Counted from the first letter of the stretch, positions 1-8,875 are shown. The stretch is DNA of 64,000 bases from Bacillota bacterium (GCA_033549065.1 JAWSUE010000007.1:85874-149873), one strand, 5' to 3'. Notes: a model not told the origin generated them from the letters alone. Program-made: numbers and translations.

Positions 1-28
1 GAGTATTGCTCAAATAAACTTTTCTCAT
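1..28 (-). CDS. Start of a second MoeA-like molybdopterin gene (partial)
   Basis: Only the first nine codons lie in the window. The ATG at 28 has a GGAGG ribosome binding site about six bases upstream and reads MRKVYLSNT. It follows the moeA stop at 45 by 16 bases on the same strand. From memory, MoeA paralogues carrying an extra periplasmic-binding-like domain often begin with a similar R-K-V-Y-L stretch, and tandem moeA genes are common in clostridia. The family assignment is therefore an inference from nine residues and position. Confidence 0.45.
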
Positions 29-44
29 CTGGTTCCTCCATTGG

Positions 45-1271
45 TTATTCCCAGATTGTTATTTCAACAACTTCTCCTTCTAATAAACCTTCTTTTTCTG
101 CCGGTATGGTTAGCAGTCCGTCTGCTTCGGCCAGAGAGCGCAGAATGCCTGATCGGCCGAAAATCGGTACTGCTCTCAATGTATCATTTTCTTTTTCAAG
201 CTTGATCCGGACATAATCGGTGCGCCCCGAACGTGAAGGGATATTTCGACCGAGTATAGCTTTGACTGTGGGTGCGAAAGGTTTTTCAATGCGGCCTGAC
301 AGCCTTTCGATTACAGCTCTGCCAAAAATTGAAAATATATTAAGCGCTGAAACAGGATGACCGGGTAATCCGAGAATCGGTTTGCCTTCACAGTTTGCCA
401 AAAGGGTTGGTTTGCCCGGTTGAATGGCAATACCTTCAACCAGTAAACCCGGTTTGCCGAGTGCATTCATAGTTCGGGCAGTGTAATCCCTGCTTCCTAC
501 TGAACTACCCCCCGAGAATACAAGAAAATCTACCTTTTGAAGCATGGAGTTGCTTCTGTCCAGGAAAGTTTCGTATATATCGGGTAAAATCCCCCCGTAT
601 TGAGCGTCGGCGCCGAACTGTTTTGTTAGGTATAGTGTTGCCGGGGCATTGCTGTCACGGATTCGGGCAGTTTCGATGGTCGGTTGATGATAATCGACCA
701 GTTCATCACCGCTGGAAAAGAAGCCAATCAACGGTCTTTTATGTGCTTGAAATTTGGTAATACCGAGTGATGCCAGGAGCCCGATTTCAGGAGCACGCAT
801 CCGATGGCCTCCTGCCAGGGCAAGAGCTCCTTTCTTCAGGTCTTCACCGCGAAGAATTACATTTTCTCCCGGTGCAACCTGGCGGAAGCACTGGACCATC
901 GTTCCAGTCACTTCGGTATCCTCTATCATAACGACGGCATCGGCTCCCTCAGGGAGCATACCGCCGGTATGAACCAGGCAGCAATGGCCGCTGTTTATAG
1001 CGGGGGCAGGTTGCCCCATCAATACCTCTCCTACGGATTCAAGCATGGCCGGGATACCTTCGCCGGCTCCAAAAGTATCCCTGGCGTTGACGGCGTAACC
1101 GTCTACGGTAGATCGGTTAAACCCGGGAGAATCTTCTGCAGCGAAAATATCCTCGGACAGTATGCGTCCGCCTGCTTCAAGCAGGCCAACTTCTTCGCTT
1201 TCCAGCGGCTTAAATTGTTCGGCAATTAACTGCAAAACATCGGCCGGGTTACTTACCTTCATTAATTTCAT
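45..1271 (-). CDS. moeA: Molybdopterin molybdenumtransferase MoeA
   Basis: 408 residues, normal length for MoeA, the cytosolic enzyme that inserts molybdate (or tungstate) into adenylylated molybdopterin. Visible family motifs are the N-terminal GFNRSTVDGYAV loop near residue 50, the MPT-binding core SGGSSVGSRDY in the middle third and GLPGHPVSALN after it, followed by the C-terminal beta-barrel domain. The frame stays open another 36 codons upstream, but that stretch overlaps a structured leader. The ATG at 1271, behind a GGGGTG sequence and starting MKLMKVSNP, is the natural start. It lies downstream of the chromate-transporter genes but has its own promoter, and a second MoeA-like gene follows. 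Confidence 0.93.
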   Translation of the reverse strand: MKLMKVSNPADVLQLIAEQFKPLESEEVGLLEAGGRILSEDIFAAEDSPGFNRSTVDGYAVNARDTFGAGEGIPAMLESVGEVLMGQPAPAINSGHCCLVHTGGMLPEGADAVVMIEDTEVTGTMVQCFRQVAPGENVILRGEDLKKGALALAGGHRMRAPEIGLLASLGITKFQAHKRPLIGFFSSGDELVDYHQPTIETARIRDSNAPATLYLTKQFGADAQYGGILPDIYETFLDRSNSMLQKVDFLVFSGGSSVGSRDYTARTMNALGKPGLLVEGIAIQPGKPTLLANCEGKPILGLPGHPVSALNIFSIFGRAVIERLSGRIEKPFAPTVKAILGRNIPSRSGRTDYVRIKLEKENDTLRAVPIFGRSGILRSLAEADGLLTIPAEKEGLLEGEVVEITIWE

Positions 1272-1283
1272 CAGAGCACCCCG

Positions 1284-1431
1284 AAAAAATAACAAACCGC
1301 GCCTCCCAATCAAGAAAACGCGGCCTAATGGCGATTGTCTCCTTTCCGAACACGGGAGGCTAAGGGATTTCTCCCTCAACCCAGGCCTTTTACCATACCC
1401 GCATTACGGCTGTAGGTAAAAAGGCTCGGAG
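1284..1431 (-). promoter_or_regulatory. Moco-type (molybdenum/tungsten cofactor) riboswitch
   Basis: The 150-base leader of moeA is strongly structured on the minus strand. Read 5' to 3' there is a GCCTTTT/AAAAGGC stem, a GGGA-gaaa-TCCC hairpin, then CCTCCCGTGTTCGGAAAGGAG, and finally GCCTCCC pairing at long range with GGGAGGC beside CCGCG/CGCGG. A T-rich run (TTTGTTATTTTTT) follows the last stem, so termination could be controlled. The pattern and its place before moeA match my memory of the Moco riboswitch class. I could not run a covariance model, and Moco versus tungsten-cofactor specificity cannot be read here. Confidence 0.68.
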
Positions 1432-1459
1432 TGGTTTATTTGGTTTTACCAACAGCGCT

Positions 1460-1489
1460 ATTATACCATTAGTAAGGGAATAGAATCAA
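1460..1489 (-). promoter_or_regulatory. Promoter for the moeA leader
   Basis: TTGATT (1484-1489) and a perfect TATAAT (1460-1465) with an 18-base spacer on the minus strand. Transcription would begin about 20 bases before the riboswitch. The -35 box sits inside the 3' end of the upstream chromate-transporter gene. Confidence 0.6.
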
Positions 1490-1999
1490 CCCGAGAAGTG
1501 CTCCCGCAGCAATGTAATAAAGCGGGCTGATCGGCCGCAGGATGCACGCTGAGAGAATTAAACCGAATATCAGTGCTGTGGAGAAATCGATCACTGCTGT
1601 TTGACCAAGGGTAAAAGAAGCAAGCAGAATCAGGGCGATCAGGGCTGAACGGAGACCGTTCAGGAAAGAGGCTGCTTTCTGGTTTTGAATTAGCTTGAAT
1701 AAAATTCGCGAAAGTAACAGCAGGAGAACCAGTGATGGTGTGATTACCCCAAGGGAAGCGGTGAGCGAGCCGATCACCCCGGCTAACCTGTATCCGATAA
1801 AAGTCGCTGCATTGATCGATACCGGACCCGGAGTCATCTCTGCAACAGCGATTATGTCGAGAAATTCTGAGGCCGTGAGCCAGCCGTGAACATTGATCAC
1901 TTCGGCTTCCATCAGGGGGATCATTGCATAGCCGCCACCGATTGTAAATAAACCTACTTTAAGAAATGACCAGTAAAGGGAAAGTAATATAGTTGCCAT
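1469..1999 (-). CDS. Chromate transporter (CHR family), second half-subunit
   Basis: 176-residue membrane protein, one of a pair of short CHR-family proteins. These bacterial pairs are thought to act together as a proton-coupled chromate or anion exporter. The CHR signature is clear: FLKVGLFTIGGGYAMIPLM near the N-terminus and AEMTPGPVSINAATFIGYR about 45 residues later, then four or five hydrophobic segments. The chosen ATG at 1999 overlaps the upstream stop as ATGA and follows a GGGGGG ribosome binding site at about ten bases. The longer open frame upstream only shadows the first half-gene. The substrate is inferred from family; chromate resistance was not shown for every member. Confidence 0.85.
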   Translation of the reverse strand: MATILLSLYWSFLKVGLFTIGGGYAMIPLMEAEVINVHGWLTASEFLDIIAVAEMTPGPVSINAATFIGYRLAGVIGSLTASLGVITPSLVLLLLLSRILFKLIQNQKAASFLNGLRSALIALILLASFTLGQTAVIDFSTALIFGLILSACILRPISPLYYIAAGALLGLILFPY

Positions 2000-2586
2000 C
2001 AGTCGCATTCCCCCCTGCATACGAAAAGCCCGGCCACACCGCCGGCTACCAGAACCAGAATAGGGTGTATCCGGGTGATGATTGCGATTACAAGCAGAAC
2101 AGCACAGAGTAATACTCCGCGCCAACCATGAAGAATTCCTCGTCCCATTTTAATTGCAGCGTAAGCAATAAGGGCTACTACGGCCGGACGCAAACCGTAA
2201 AAGGCAGCCTGGACATAAATATTGTCCCTGACCAGGGGGTAAAGCCAGGCGGCAATGATCAGCAGAATGATAACCGATGGGGCGGTTACCCCAAGAGCTG
2301 CGACCAGACCGCCGATATTTCCACGCAGTCTGATCCCGATCTGAATGGCACTGTTCAAAGCCAGCTGGCCGGGCATACCCTGGGTTATGATCAAAATATC
2401 GGAGAAGGTGGAGTGACTAACCCACTTTCTGTTTTCCACGACTTCTCTCTGAATTACCGGCAGGATTGCATAACCGCCCCCGAAAGTAAAAGCGCCCACT
2501 TTAAAAAACGTGAGCAGGATTGTCCATAAAGATTCCTGATTAGGTTTGGCTGGGATTTCAGACTGCAAAAGCTGTCTTCCTTTCAA
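1999..2586 (-). CDS. Chromate transporter (CHR family), first half-subunit
   Basis: 195-residue partner of the downstream half-gene. It carries the same CHR signature in the same order: FKVGAFTFGGGYAILPVIQ near residue 30, then TQGMPGQLALNSAIQIGIR, then hydrophobic helices. The roughly 20 residues before the first helix are polar, consistent with an inside N-terminus. The stop overlaps the next start by four bases, so translation is coupled. It lies about 40 bases downstream of a MarR-family regulator on the same strand, which suggests a self-contained sensor and exporter operon. Confidence 0.85.
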   Translation of the reverse strand: MKGRQLLQSEIPAKPNQESLWTILLTFFKVGAFTFGGGYAILPVIQREVVENRKWVSHSTFSDILIITQGMPGQLALNSAIQIGIRLRGNIGGLVAALGVTAPSVIILLIIAAWLYPLVRDNIYVQAAFYGLRPAVVALIAYAAIKMGRGILHGWRGVLLCAVLLVIAIITRIHPILVLVAGGVAGLFVCRGECD

Positions 2587-2625
2587 TGATGCTGAGATTT
2601 TTATTGATTAATTCAACTGATTCAA

Positions 2626-3114
2626 TTATCGATTGTTACCGTCCTCCGGTTGTTCGGTTATGTTTTCCAATTCTTCGAAAACGCGCATCACAGATTGCAG
2701 AGAGACAATCAAATTTTCTCTCTCTTCAGGATTCAGATGTTGGGCTAGGTTGTTAAAACGGAATGAACGTCTTTCAAAAACCAACCGGGAAAGCTGGCGG
2801 CCGTATGATGTCAGCGCGACACGAACTACCCTGCGATCGTTCTCGTCTCCCCGTCGTTTGACCAGGTTAAGATTTACCAGGCGGTTAACCAGACGGGTTG
2901 CCGCGCTCTCCGCAAGGTAGATTTCGGAGCTTAACTTACCCATGGTCAGATCATCATGAAAATAAAGAACCAATAATGCATTGATCTGGCTGGGGGTAAT
3001 TCCTAATCCGGTTAGTTCCCTGTTCTCTTCAGCACTCAGATAGTGCATGAGTTTGGGGAATATAGCCTGGATGGCTGCAGTAAACTTTTCAGCATCACGA
3101 TATTCACTGCTCAT
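2626..3114 (-). CDS. MarR-family transcriptional regulator
   Basis: 162 residues with the winged-helix layout of MarR proteins. There is an N-terminal dimerisation helix, a HTH around residues 50-85 (PSQINALLVLYF, then a recognition helix ending AESAATRLVNRL), the wing with the family hallmark DENDRRVVRVALTSYGR, and a long C-terminal dimerisation helix. As the first gene of the minus-strand operon it probably controls the chromate-type transporter behind it and itself. The effector is unknown. The gene has a consensus-like promoter of its own in the divergent intergenic region. Confidence 0.9.
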   Translation of the reverse strand: MSSEYRDAEKFTAAIQAIFPKLMHYLSAEENRELTGLGITPSQINALLVLYFHDDLTMGKLSSEIYLAESAATRLVNRLVNLNLVKRRGDENDRRVVRVALTSYGRQLSRLVFERRSFRFNNLAQHLNPEERENLIVSLQSVMRVFEELENITEQPEDGNNR

Positions 3115-3165
3115 ATTACCCGTCTCCTGTCCGGTTTACTTTGTTATTGGAGAAAACTTATTCAT

Positions 3166-3194
3166 AGGTTAGGCTATTTGCATAAATATGTCAA
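3166..3194 (-). promoter_or_regulatory. Promoter of the marR-chrA operon
   Basis: Perfect TTGACA (3189-3194) and TAACCT (3166-3171) with a 17-base spacer on the minus strand, about 50 bases upstream of the marR start. Confidence 0.55.
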
Positions 3195-3233
3195 GTTGGT
3201 AAGCCAGGTTTTCAAGTAAAACTATGGAATTAA

Positions 3234-3262
3234 TTGTTCACCAATAAACTATTTGGTATACT
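3234..3262 (+). promoter_or_regulatory. Promoter of the Memo-AMMECR1 operon
   Basis: TTGTTC (3234-3239) and TATACT (3257-3262) with a 17-base spacer, about 85 bases before the start of the fusion gene and divergent from the marR promoter. Confidence 0.5.
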
Positions 3263-3349
3263 TGCTTTAAGAGTTAACAGAAACGGCCGGAGCCCAGGCG
3301 GCCTGGAAAATATTTCGCTGAGCTTCCGGTCTGAAGGCAGGTGTTTTAA

Positions 3350-4732
3350 TTGTTGCAGGTGATCGGAATTGCTCCTCACCCTCCCATAATAATTCCGGAA
3401 ATCGGCCGCAGTGAAATTACCAAAGCTCGTAAAACCGTTGATGGGATGTATCGCTTAGGTAAAATCTTTAATGAACTAAACCCCGAATTGATAATCATTA
3501 TAACTCCACACGGGCAGATTATGCGTGAAGGTCCTGCAGTATTAACTGGAAAGAAACTGCAAGGTCACTTTGGTCACTTCGGTTTCCCCGGTATTCATGT
3601 TGAATTTGAAACCGATATGAAGCTGCTTGAACTCTTGAGAGAAAATGCTGACCGGGCCCCTTTGCGGCCGATATTCCTCGAAGACAGCGACAGGTTCTAT
3701 GAAGGAAACATACTGGATCACGGGGCAATGGTTCCCCTGTACTTCCTCCGGGAAGCAGGGGTAAATGCTCCGGGGCTGCATATAACTTTTGGCTTTAACT
3801 CCTTTCGTGATCTCTATAAGTTCGGTACCTTTTTAAGGAAGCTTATCGAAGAAAGAGGCAAGCGGGTTGCCGTACTGGCCAGCGGAGATCTATCACACCG
3901 TTTGATTCCCGGTGCACCTGCAGGATATGATAAAAGGGGCGCTAAATATGATCAGCGGCTTGTGGAGTTACTGCGCAGTAAAGAAATTGACCAAATAGTG
4001 AATTTTGATCCGGATCTTGTTGAAGCAGCCGGTGAATGCGGCCTTAGATCCTTTTTAATTGCACTTGGAATGCTCCATGGAGAAGTTTTTAATTCTGAAA
4101 TCATCTCCTATGAAGGGCCTTTCGGGGTTGGCTACCTTGTAGCTGCTTTAATACCTTCAGAAATAAGTTCTGATTCAGATAGAAAAGAGGTTGAACAGCC
4201 TGCCGTTCAGAATGAAAAGGAAACACTAAACCCAGCACGCTTTGCGCGAATGGTTTTAAAAGAGTATTTAGCTGATGGAATAATTCCACAGCTGCCTGCT
4301 GTCCTTCCGGATGAATATAAAGTAAAATCAGGCGTTTTTGTTTCCCTGAAAAAAGAAGGTCAGCTGCGTGGATGCATCGGGACTGTAGAGCCGGTGCGGG
4401 AAAACCTGGCATCCGAAATTATTGCCAATGCCATTAGCGCTGCCTTGCGTGATCCCCGGTTTTCACCTGTCTGTAGAGAAGAGTTAGCTGATTTGGTTAT
4501 TTCTGTGGATGTTCTCAGCCCGATGGAGCGAATAAAGAGCATATCCGAGCTCAACCCAAAAAAATATGGCGTCCTGGTCCGCAGCGGTATGAAAACAGGT
4601 TTGCTCCTTCCTGACCTGGAAGGTATTGATTCAGCAGAAGATCAAGTTGATATTGCCCGGCGTAAAGCAGGAATAACACGGGATGAGCCTGTAGAGCTAT
4701 ATCGGTTTACCGTTACCAGATACAAGGAGTAA
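3350..4732 (+). CDS. AmmeMemoRadiSam system protein: Memo/LigB-like domain fused to AMMECR1
   Basis: 460-residue fusion. Residues 1-270 resemble the Memo/class III extradiol dioxygenase fold (early histidines in APHPPIIIP, ITPHGQIM and DHGAMVPLYFLR). Residues about 285-455 are an AMMECR1 domain with its hallmark LRGCIGTVEP. These two domains plus the radical SAM gene that follows form the AmmeMemoRadiSam set, conserved in archaea and anaerobic bacteria but biochemically obscure. The start is a TTG at 3350; a second TTG or a GTG a few codons later is possible. The radical SAM gene begins three bases after the stop, so the two are co-translated. Confidence 0.88.
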   Translation: MLQVIGIAPHPPIIIPEIGRSEITKARKTVDGMYRLGKIFNELNPELIIIITPHGQIMREGPAVLTGKKLQGHFGHFGFPGIHVEFETDMKLLELLRENADRAPLRPIFLEDSDRFYEGNILDHGAMVPLYFLREAGVNAPGLHITFGFNSFRDLYKFGTFLRKLIEERGKRVAVLASGDLSHRLIPGAPAGYDKRGAKYDQRLVELLRSKEIDQIVNFDPDLVEAAGECGLRSFLIALGMLHGEVFNSEIISYEGPFGVGYLVAALIPSEISSDSDRKEVEQPAVQNEKETLNPARFARMVLKEYLADGIIPQLPAVLPDEYKVKSGVFVSLKKEGQLRGCIGTVEPVRENLASEIIANAISAALRDPRFSPVCREELADLVISVDVLSPMERIKSISELNPKKYGVLVRSGMKTGLLLPDLEGIDSAEDQVDIARRKAGITRDEPVELYRFTVTRYKE

Positions 4733-4735
4733 ACT

Positions 4736-5752
4736 ATGCAGCACAGGGCAAGGTTTTATGAAAAAAGAGTAGAAAAAATACGCTGCCTGCTGTGCCCTCA
4801 CCGGTGTTTGCTGGGAGAAGGGGAAGTCGGGTTATGTGGTGTCCGGGAAGTTTCAGTGGGCGAGCTGTATACAAAAGTTTATAATTATGTTGCCGCCTTA
4901 AACTGGGATCCTATCGAAAAGAAGCCGCTCTATCATTTTCATCCAGAGAAAACAATCTTATCGGTTGGAACAGTCGGTTGTAATCTTGGTTGTTCATTTT
5001 GCCAGAACTGGACGCTGGCCCGGGGACGCCCTGACCAGAAGAGCGATATTATTAAGCCGGAAGATCTTCTGGCAATGCTGGACAGGGAGGGCGGCAGGGC
5101 TAAAACAATCGGCCTTGCTTATACCTACAATGAACCGACCGTCTGGTATGAATATGTTTTTGATACTGCCCGGCTGCTTCACGAAAGAGGGTATAAGAAT
5201 GTTTTGGTTACCAATGGATACATTAACCGTGAACCGCTCCTGGAGATACTGCCCTATATTGACGCAATGAATATTGATGTCAAGGGTTTTACAAATTCTT
5301 TTTACAAGGATTACTGCCAGGGTTCGATGAAACCGGTTATTGAAACTGTCGAGACTGCTGTCAAGCACTGTCATGTCGAAATAACCTGCCTTTTGATACC
5401 TGGTCTTAACGATGATTTGAAGGAGCAGGAAGAACTGGCCAGTTGGCTGGGCAATTTAAGCAGGGATCTGGTTCTTCATTATTCTCGATATTTCCCCCAG
5501 TATAAACTGGATATACCTCCAACATCTCCGGAGACAATGATCGGCATCCGGGAGATGGCACGGAAATATTTACGTTATGTATACCTGGGAAATATTGACT
5601 TCCCTGGCACTTCCGATACCATTTGCCCCCACTGCGGAAACCTGCTTGTTAAGCGCAGTGGTTACCGGGTAAGAGTTGTCGGTCTGGATGGAGTTAATTG
5701 CAATAATTGCCGCAACCAAATCAGTGTTATCCTGTCAGATAATAATGAATAA
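4736..5752 (+). CDS. amrS: AmmeMemoRadiSam system radical SAM enzyme
   Basis: 338 residues. The radical SAM cluster motif is CNLGCSFCQNW (C-x3-C-x2-C) near residue 82. An N-terminal CLLCPHRC stretch with a further Cys precedes it, and a C-terminal zinc-ribbon-like tail has CPHCG and CNNC pairs. This three-part layout is typical of the AmmeMemoRadiSam enzyme, which is related to glycyl-radical activases. It follows the Memo-AMMECR1 fusion with a three-base gap, so one operon carries the whole system. The substrate is not known; a covalent modification of a protein or small molecule is an inference from the fold. Confidence 0.9.
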   Translation: MQHRARFYEKRVEKIRCLLCPHRCLLGEGEVGLCGVREVSVGELYTKVYNYVAALNWDPIEKKPLYHFHPEKTILSVGTVGCNLGCSFCQNWTLARGRPDQKSDIIKPEDLLAMLDREGGRAKTIGLAYTYNEPTVWYEYVFDTARLLHERGYKNVLVTNGYINREPLLEILPYIDAMNIDVKGFTNSFYKDYCQGSMKPVIETVETAVKHCHVEITCLLIPGLNDDLKEQEELASWLGNLSRDLVLHYSRYFPQYKLDIPPTSPETMIGIREMARKYLRYVYLGNIDFPGTSDTICPHCGNLLVKRSGYRVRVVGLDGVNCNNCRNQISVILSDNNE

Positions 5753-5826
5753 TTTTTGATATTAATTATGGTTAACTTTTTATGGGCGGGCAGGTATTTT
5801 CGGATAAGAAAGCGAATAATTACCAG

Positions 5827-5864
5827 TTAGGTAAAAAGAGAAATATTTCTTCGAGTTTACCTAA
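5827..5864. other. Inverted repeat upstream of cdaA
   Basis: TTAGGTAAA (5827-5835) and TTTACCTAA (5856-5864) are perfect nine-base arms around an inner AGAAATATTTCT palindrome, 28 bases before the cdaA start. It could be an operator or a leader hairpin. No T-run follows, so a terminator is unlikely. Confidence 0.5.
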
Positions 5865-5891
5865 ATTAAAACAAAGAGGGCTCAACTGATA

Positions 5892-6725
5892 GTGGCTATA
5901 TGGGAAAGAATTCTTGCCGCAATTCTACAACTAAATTTTGAATGGCGCGACGTAATTGATGTTGTTATCATGACCTACGTCTTTTACCGCCTGATTTTAA
6001 TTATTCGCGGTACCAGAGCTGAACAGTTAGTTAAAGGCCTGGTACTCCTATTGTTGGCCATGGTCATCAGTGACCAATCCGGTCTTGATACTCTTCACTG
6101 GACCCTCCGACAGACAATGACTGTTGGTTTGATTGCTATTCCTATCGTATTCCAACCGGAACTCCGCAGGGCACTTGAACAATTGGGCAGGGGTAAAATT
6201 TTTAAATCCACTTATTTCAACTGGAATACTCAGGATTTCGAAAAGATGCTCGATGAACTGATCAAGGCTATTCCGGTTCTGGTTAAAAAAAGAATTGGCG
6301 CCCTGATTGTTATGGAACGTTCGACCGGATTGAAAGACTGGGTGGAAACCGGTATACCGGTAGAAGGTGTAGTAACTGCTGAATTACTGATCAACATCTT
6401 CTTTCCCCGGAGTCCTCTTCATGACGGGGCCGTAATAATCCAGGGGAACCAGATAGTTGCGGCGGGGTGTTACCTGCCTTTAACGGAAGATCCCAATCTT
6501 GGCAAGGAGTTGGGAACCAGGCACAGGGCGGGAATCGGTATCACTGAACAGTCTGATGCCCTGGCCATTATTATTTCTGAAGAAACCGGAATAATCTCTG
6601 TTGCTCATGATGGTGTTCTTACCCGTTACCTGGACGAGAAAAAACTTCGAACGATGTTAACGGAGTTATGCTCACCAGAACGCGGTGAAGGGTTCAATCT
6701 ATGGTCACGAAAGGGTAATAAATAA
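5892..6725 (+). CDS. cdaA: Diadenylate cyclase CdaA
   Basis: 277-residue membrane enzyme that joins two ATP into c-di-AMP, the essential second messenger for potassium and cell-wall control in Gram-positives. Three hydrophobic helices occupy residues 1-85. The DAC catalytic domain follows with its two diagnostic motifs, SPLHDGAVII (DGA) and LGTRHRAGIG (RHR), both intact. The start is a GTG at 5892 with GAGGG about 11 bases upstream. It heads the conserved order cdaA-cdaR-glmM-glmS, in which CdaR and GlmM modulate the cyclase. Confidence 0.95.
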   Translation: MAIWERILAAILQLNFEWRDVIDVVIMTYVFYRLILIIRGTRAEQLVKGLVLLLLAMVISDQSGLDTLHWTLRQTMTVGLIAIPIVFQPELRRALEQLGRGKIFKSTYFNWNTQDFEKMLDELIKAIPVLVKKRIGALIVMERSTGLKDWVETGIPVEGVVTAELLINIFFPRSPLHDGAVIIQGNQIVAAGCYLPLTEDPNLGKELGTRHRAGIGITEQSDALAIIISEETGIISVAHDGVLTRYLDEKKLRTMLTELCSPERGEGFNLWSRKGNK

Positions 6726-6727
6726 CT

Positions 6728-7426
6728 ATGGAAAGGTTTTTACGAAGTAACAACTTTGCCAGGATTCTGGCTCTTTTCCTGGCCATCATCCTCTGGCTTT
6801 TTGTGACAGGTGACAAAATTACCCGCAGCACTCCGTCCCTTAAAGTATGGCAGGATGTGCCCCTGAGGGTAGAAAATTTAAACCAGGATTACGTAATTAC
6901 CGATATACCCTCAGCGGTTAATATTACACTGGAAGGTCTGCCCGAGGCTTTTGAAGATCTGCCGGTACAGGAACTTGATGCGTACGTTGATCTTGCCGGG
7001 AAAGAACCGGGCAATCACCTGGTGAGAGTGCAGGGGCGCCCACCACGTGGCCTTAACCTGGTCCTGCTGGAACCGGAACAGGTTCGGGTGACAATTGAAG
7101 AATTCTTTTCAGAGGATTTTGAAATTGAAGTAGAGCTTAGCGGCGAACCGGCAGAGGGCTGGAGATTTGTTCAGTATACAATTGATCCGGGAGAAGTTTT
7201 AGTTGGCGCTCCGGAATCCATATTTGAAAGAATCGATAAGATTATTCTCAGGATTGATATTACCGACATGCGTTCAATAGAAAGGTTCGATCTAGTACCG
7301 ATTGCCCTCGACGAAGACGGCAACCCGGTTCACGGACTGATAATAGATCCTTTTGTAATATCGGTTCGTGTTGAACTGGAAAGGATCCCGGAACCTGTAG
7401 TTGAAGAAAATGATATTATTGAGTAA
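6728..7426 (+). CDS. cdaR: CdaA regulator CdaR (YbbR-domain protein)
   Basis: 232 residues: one N-terminal membrane anchor (about residues 10-28, ARILALFLAIILWLFVTG) and an outside region of beta-rich YbbR repeats. I can distinguish about two repeats, fewer than the three or four in Bacillus CdaR, so this is a short form. CdaR binds CdaA at the membrane and tunes c-di-AMP production. The gene starts two bases after the cdaA stop, consistent with complex formation. The acidic tail (VVEENDIIE) is unremarkable. Confidence 0.88.
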   Translation: MERFLRSNNFARILALFLAIILWLFVTGDKITRSTPSLKVWQDVPLRVENLNQDYVITDIPSAVNITLEGLPEAFEDLPVQELDAYVDLAGKEPGNHLVRVQGRPPRGLNLVLLEPEQVRVTIEEFFSEDFEIEVELSGEPAEGWRFVQYTIDPGEVLVGAPESIFERIDKIILRIDITDMRSIERFDLVPIALDEDGNPVHGLIIDPFVISVRVELERIPEPVVEENDIIE

Positions 7427-7480
7427 CAAACTGTAATAAAGTATAAACAATACTAGTATATACTCCAGGGAGGTATGTTA

Positions 7481-8821
7481 TTGGGAGAGCTATTTGGAAC
7501 AGACGGAATCAGAGGAGTAGCCAATCGCGATTTGACACCGGAGTTAGCCTTTAAAATTGGAAGAATAGCAGCCTGGATTTTAGGCCGTGAACATAAAAAC
7601 CCCATATTTGTCATCGGACGTGACACCCGCCTTTCCGGCCCCATGCTCGAGGGAGCGCTGACAGCCGGAATAGCCTCGGCTGGCGGTGGAGTTCATTTAC
7701 TGGGTATCGTTTCAACGCCGGCGGTGGCATACCTGACAAAAAGGCTTAATGCCTCGGCTGGTGTAGTTATTTCCGCATCTCATAACCCCATAGAAGATAA
7801 TGGTTTAAAAATTTTCAATGGCAGTGGCTATAAACTGCCTGATGCCCTGGAAGATGAAATTGAAAGAATTTATTTCCTGGGAAATGATGAGCTTCCCCGG
7901 CCAGTTGGTAATGCACTCGGTCAGGCCTTGAGCGATGGTGAAGCGGTTGAACTTTATCTTAACCATCTAAAAGAAAGCAGTGTACCACTTGAGGAAATCC
8001 GTTTGGTAATCGACTGTGCTCACGGTGCTGTCTGCAGAATTGCCGGCGAACTCTTCACATCACTTGGAGCAAAAGTGAAAATGCTCCATGATCAACCGGA
8101 TGGCAGCAGAATAAATATAAAGTGTGGAGCAACCGATACTGCTGATCTCCGTCAGGCTGTAATTAGCAGCGGTGCTAATCTTGGTCTTGCTTTTGACGGT
8201 GATGCTGATCGATTGATTGCTGTTGACGAAAAAGGTCGGGAAGTAGATGGGGATGCAATCATGTCGATTTGTGCCATTGATCTGCTCGCCAGGGGATTAC
8301 TGAACAACAAGATGCTGGTTACAACCGTTATGAGTAACGGTGGGCTGGAAATTCTCGCAGAAAGATATGGTTTCAATGTAATCCGCACTTCCGTGGGAGA
8401 TCGTTACGTCCTTGAAAAAATGATTGAGGGCAACTTTAATCTTGGAGGAGAACAGTCGGGTCATATCATTTTCGCTGATTTTGCCACGACAGGAGATGGT
8501 CTGCTGACAGCACTACAGCTTTTGAAAGTGGTGCAATCCAGTCAGAAAACGTTATCTGAACTTGCTGCCTGTCTCGAACGTTTGCCCCAGGTCCTGGTCA
8601 ACCAGAAGGTTGGCACAAAGGACGGCTGGGGGGAGAACAGGAAAATAAGGGAAGCAATAAAGAACGTAGAAGAGAAACTTGGCAAGCATGGACGTGTCCT
8701 GGTCCGTCCATCAGGAACAGAACCGAAAATCAGGATTATGCTGGAAGCACCGCTGCCGGAAGATAAACTGAGAGATTTTGCGGAATCGGTCGCTCAAGTT
8801 ATTGCCCGGGAGCAGTCTTAA
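7481..8821 (+). CDS. glmM: Phosphoglucosamine mutase GlmM
   Basis: 446 residues, the normal length. GlmM interconverts glucosamine-6-phosphate and glucosamine-1-phosphate on the way to UDP-GlcNAc. Clear motifs are the N-terminal GELFGTDGIRGVAN, the phosphoserine loop VVISASHNP near residue 98, the metal loop DGDADR and the C-terminal phosphate site RPSGTEPKIR. An ATG exists at 7475, but it sits one base from the AGGGAGG ribosome binding site. The TTG at 7481 is spaced seven bases from it and gives the family-typical MGELFGTDG, so I prefer TTG. GlmM also inhibits CdaA in other Firmicutes. Confidence 0.95.
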   Translation: MGELFGTDGIRGVANRDLTPELAFKIGRIAAWILGREHKNPIFVIGRDTRLSGPMLEGALTAGIASAGGGVHLLGIVSTPAVAYLTKRLNASAGVVISASHNPIEDNGLKIFNGSGYKLPDALEDEIERIYFLGNDELPRPVGNALGQALSDGEAVELYLNHLKESSVPLEEIRLVIDCAHGAVCRIAGELFTSLGAKVKMLHDQPDGSRINIKCGATDTADLRQAVISSGANLGLAFDGDADRLIAVDEKGREVDGDAIMSICAIDLLARGLLNNKMLVTTVMSNGGLEILAERYGFNVIRTSVGDRYVLEKMIEGNFNLGGEQSGHIIFADFATTGDGLLTALQLLKVVQSSQKTLSELAACLERLPQVLVNQKVGTKDGWGENRKIREAIKNVEEKLGKHGRVLVRPSGTEPKIRIMLEAPLPEDKLRDFAESVAQVIAREQS

Positions 8822-8875
8822 CAGGCCCCTTTCTGCTGCAGGAAATTTGACAGATTATACAAGAGGCAATATATT

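Noticed and set aside
804..1229. 141-codon plus-strand frame inside moeA
   Set aside because: Shadow of moeA on the other strand with no ribosome binding site.
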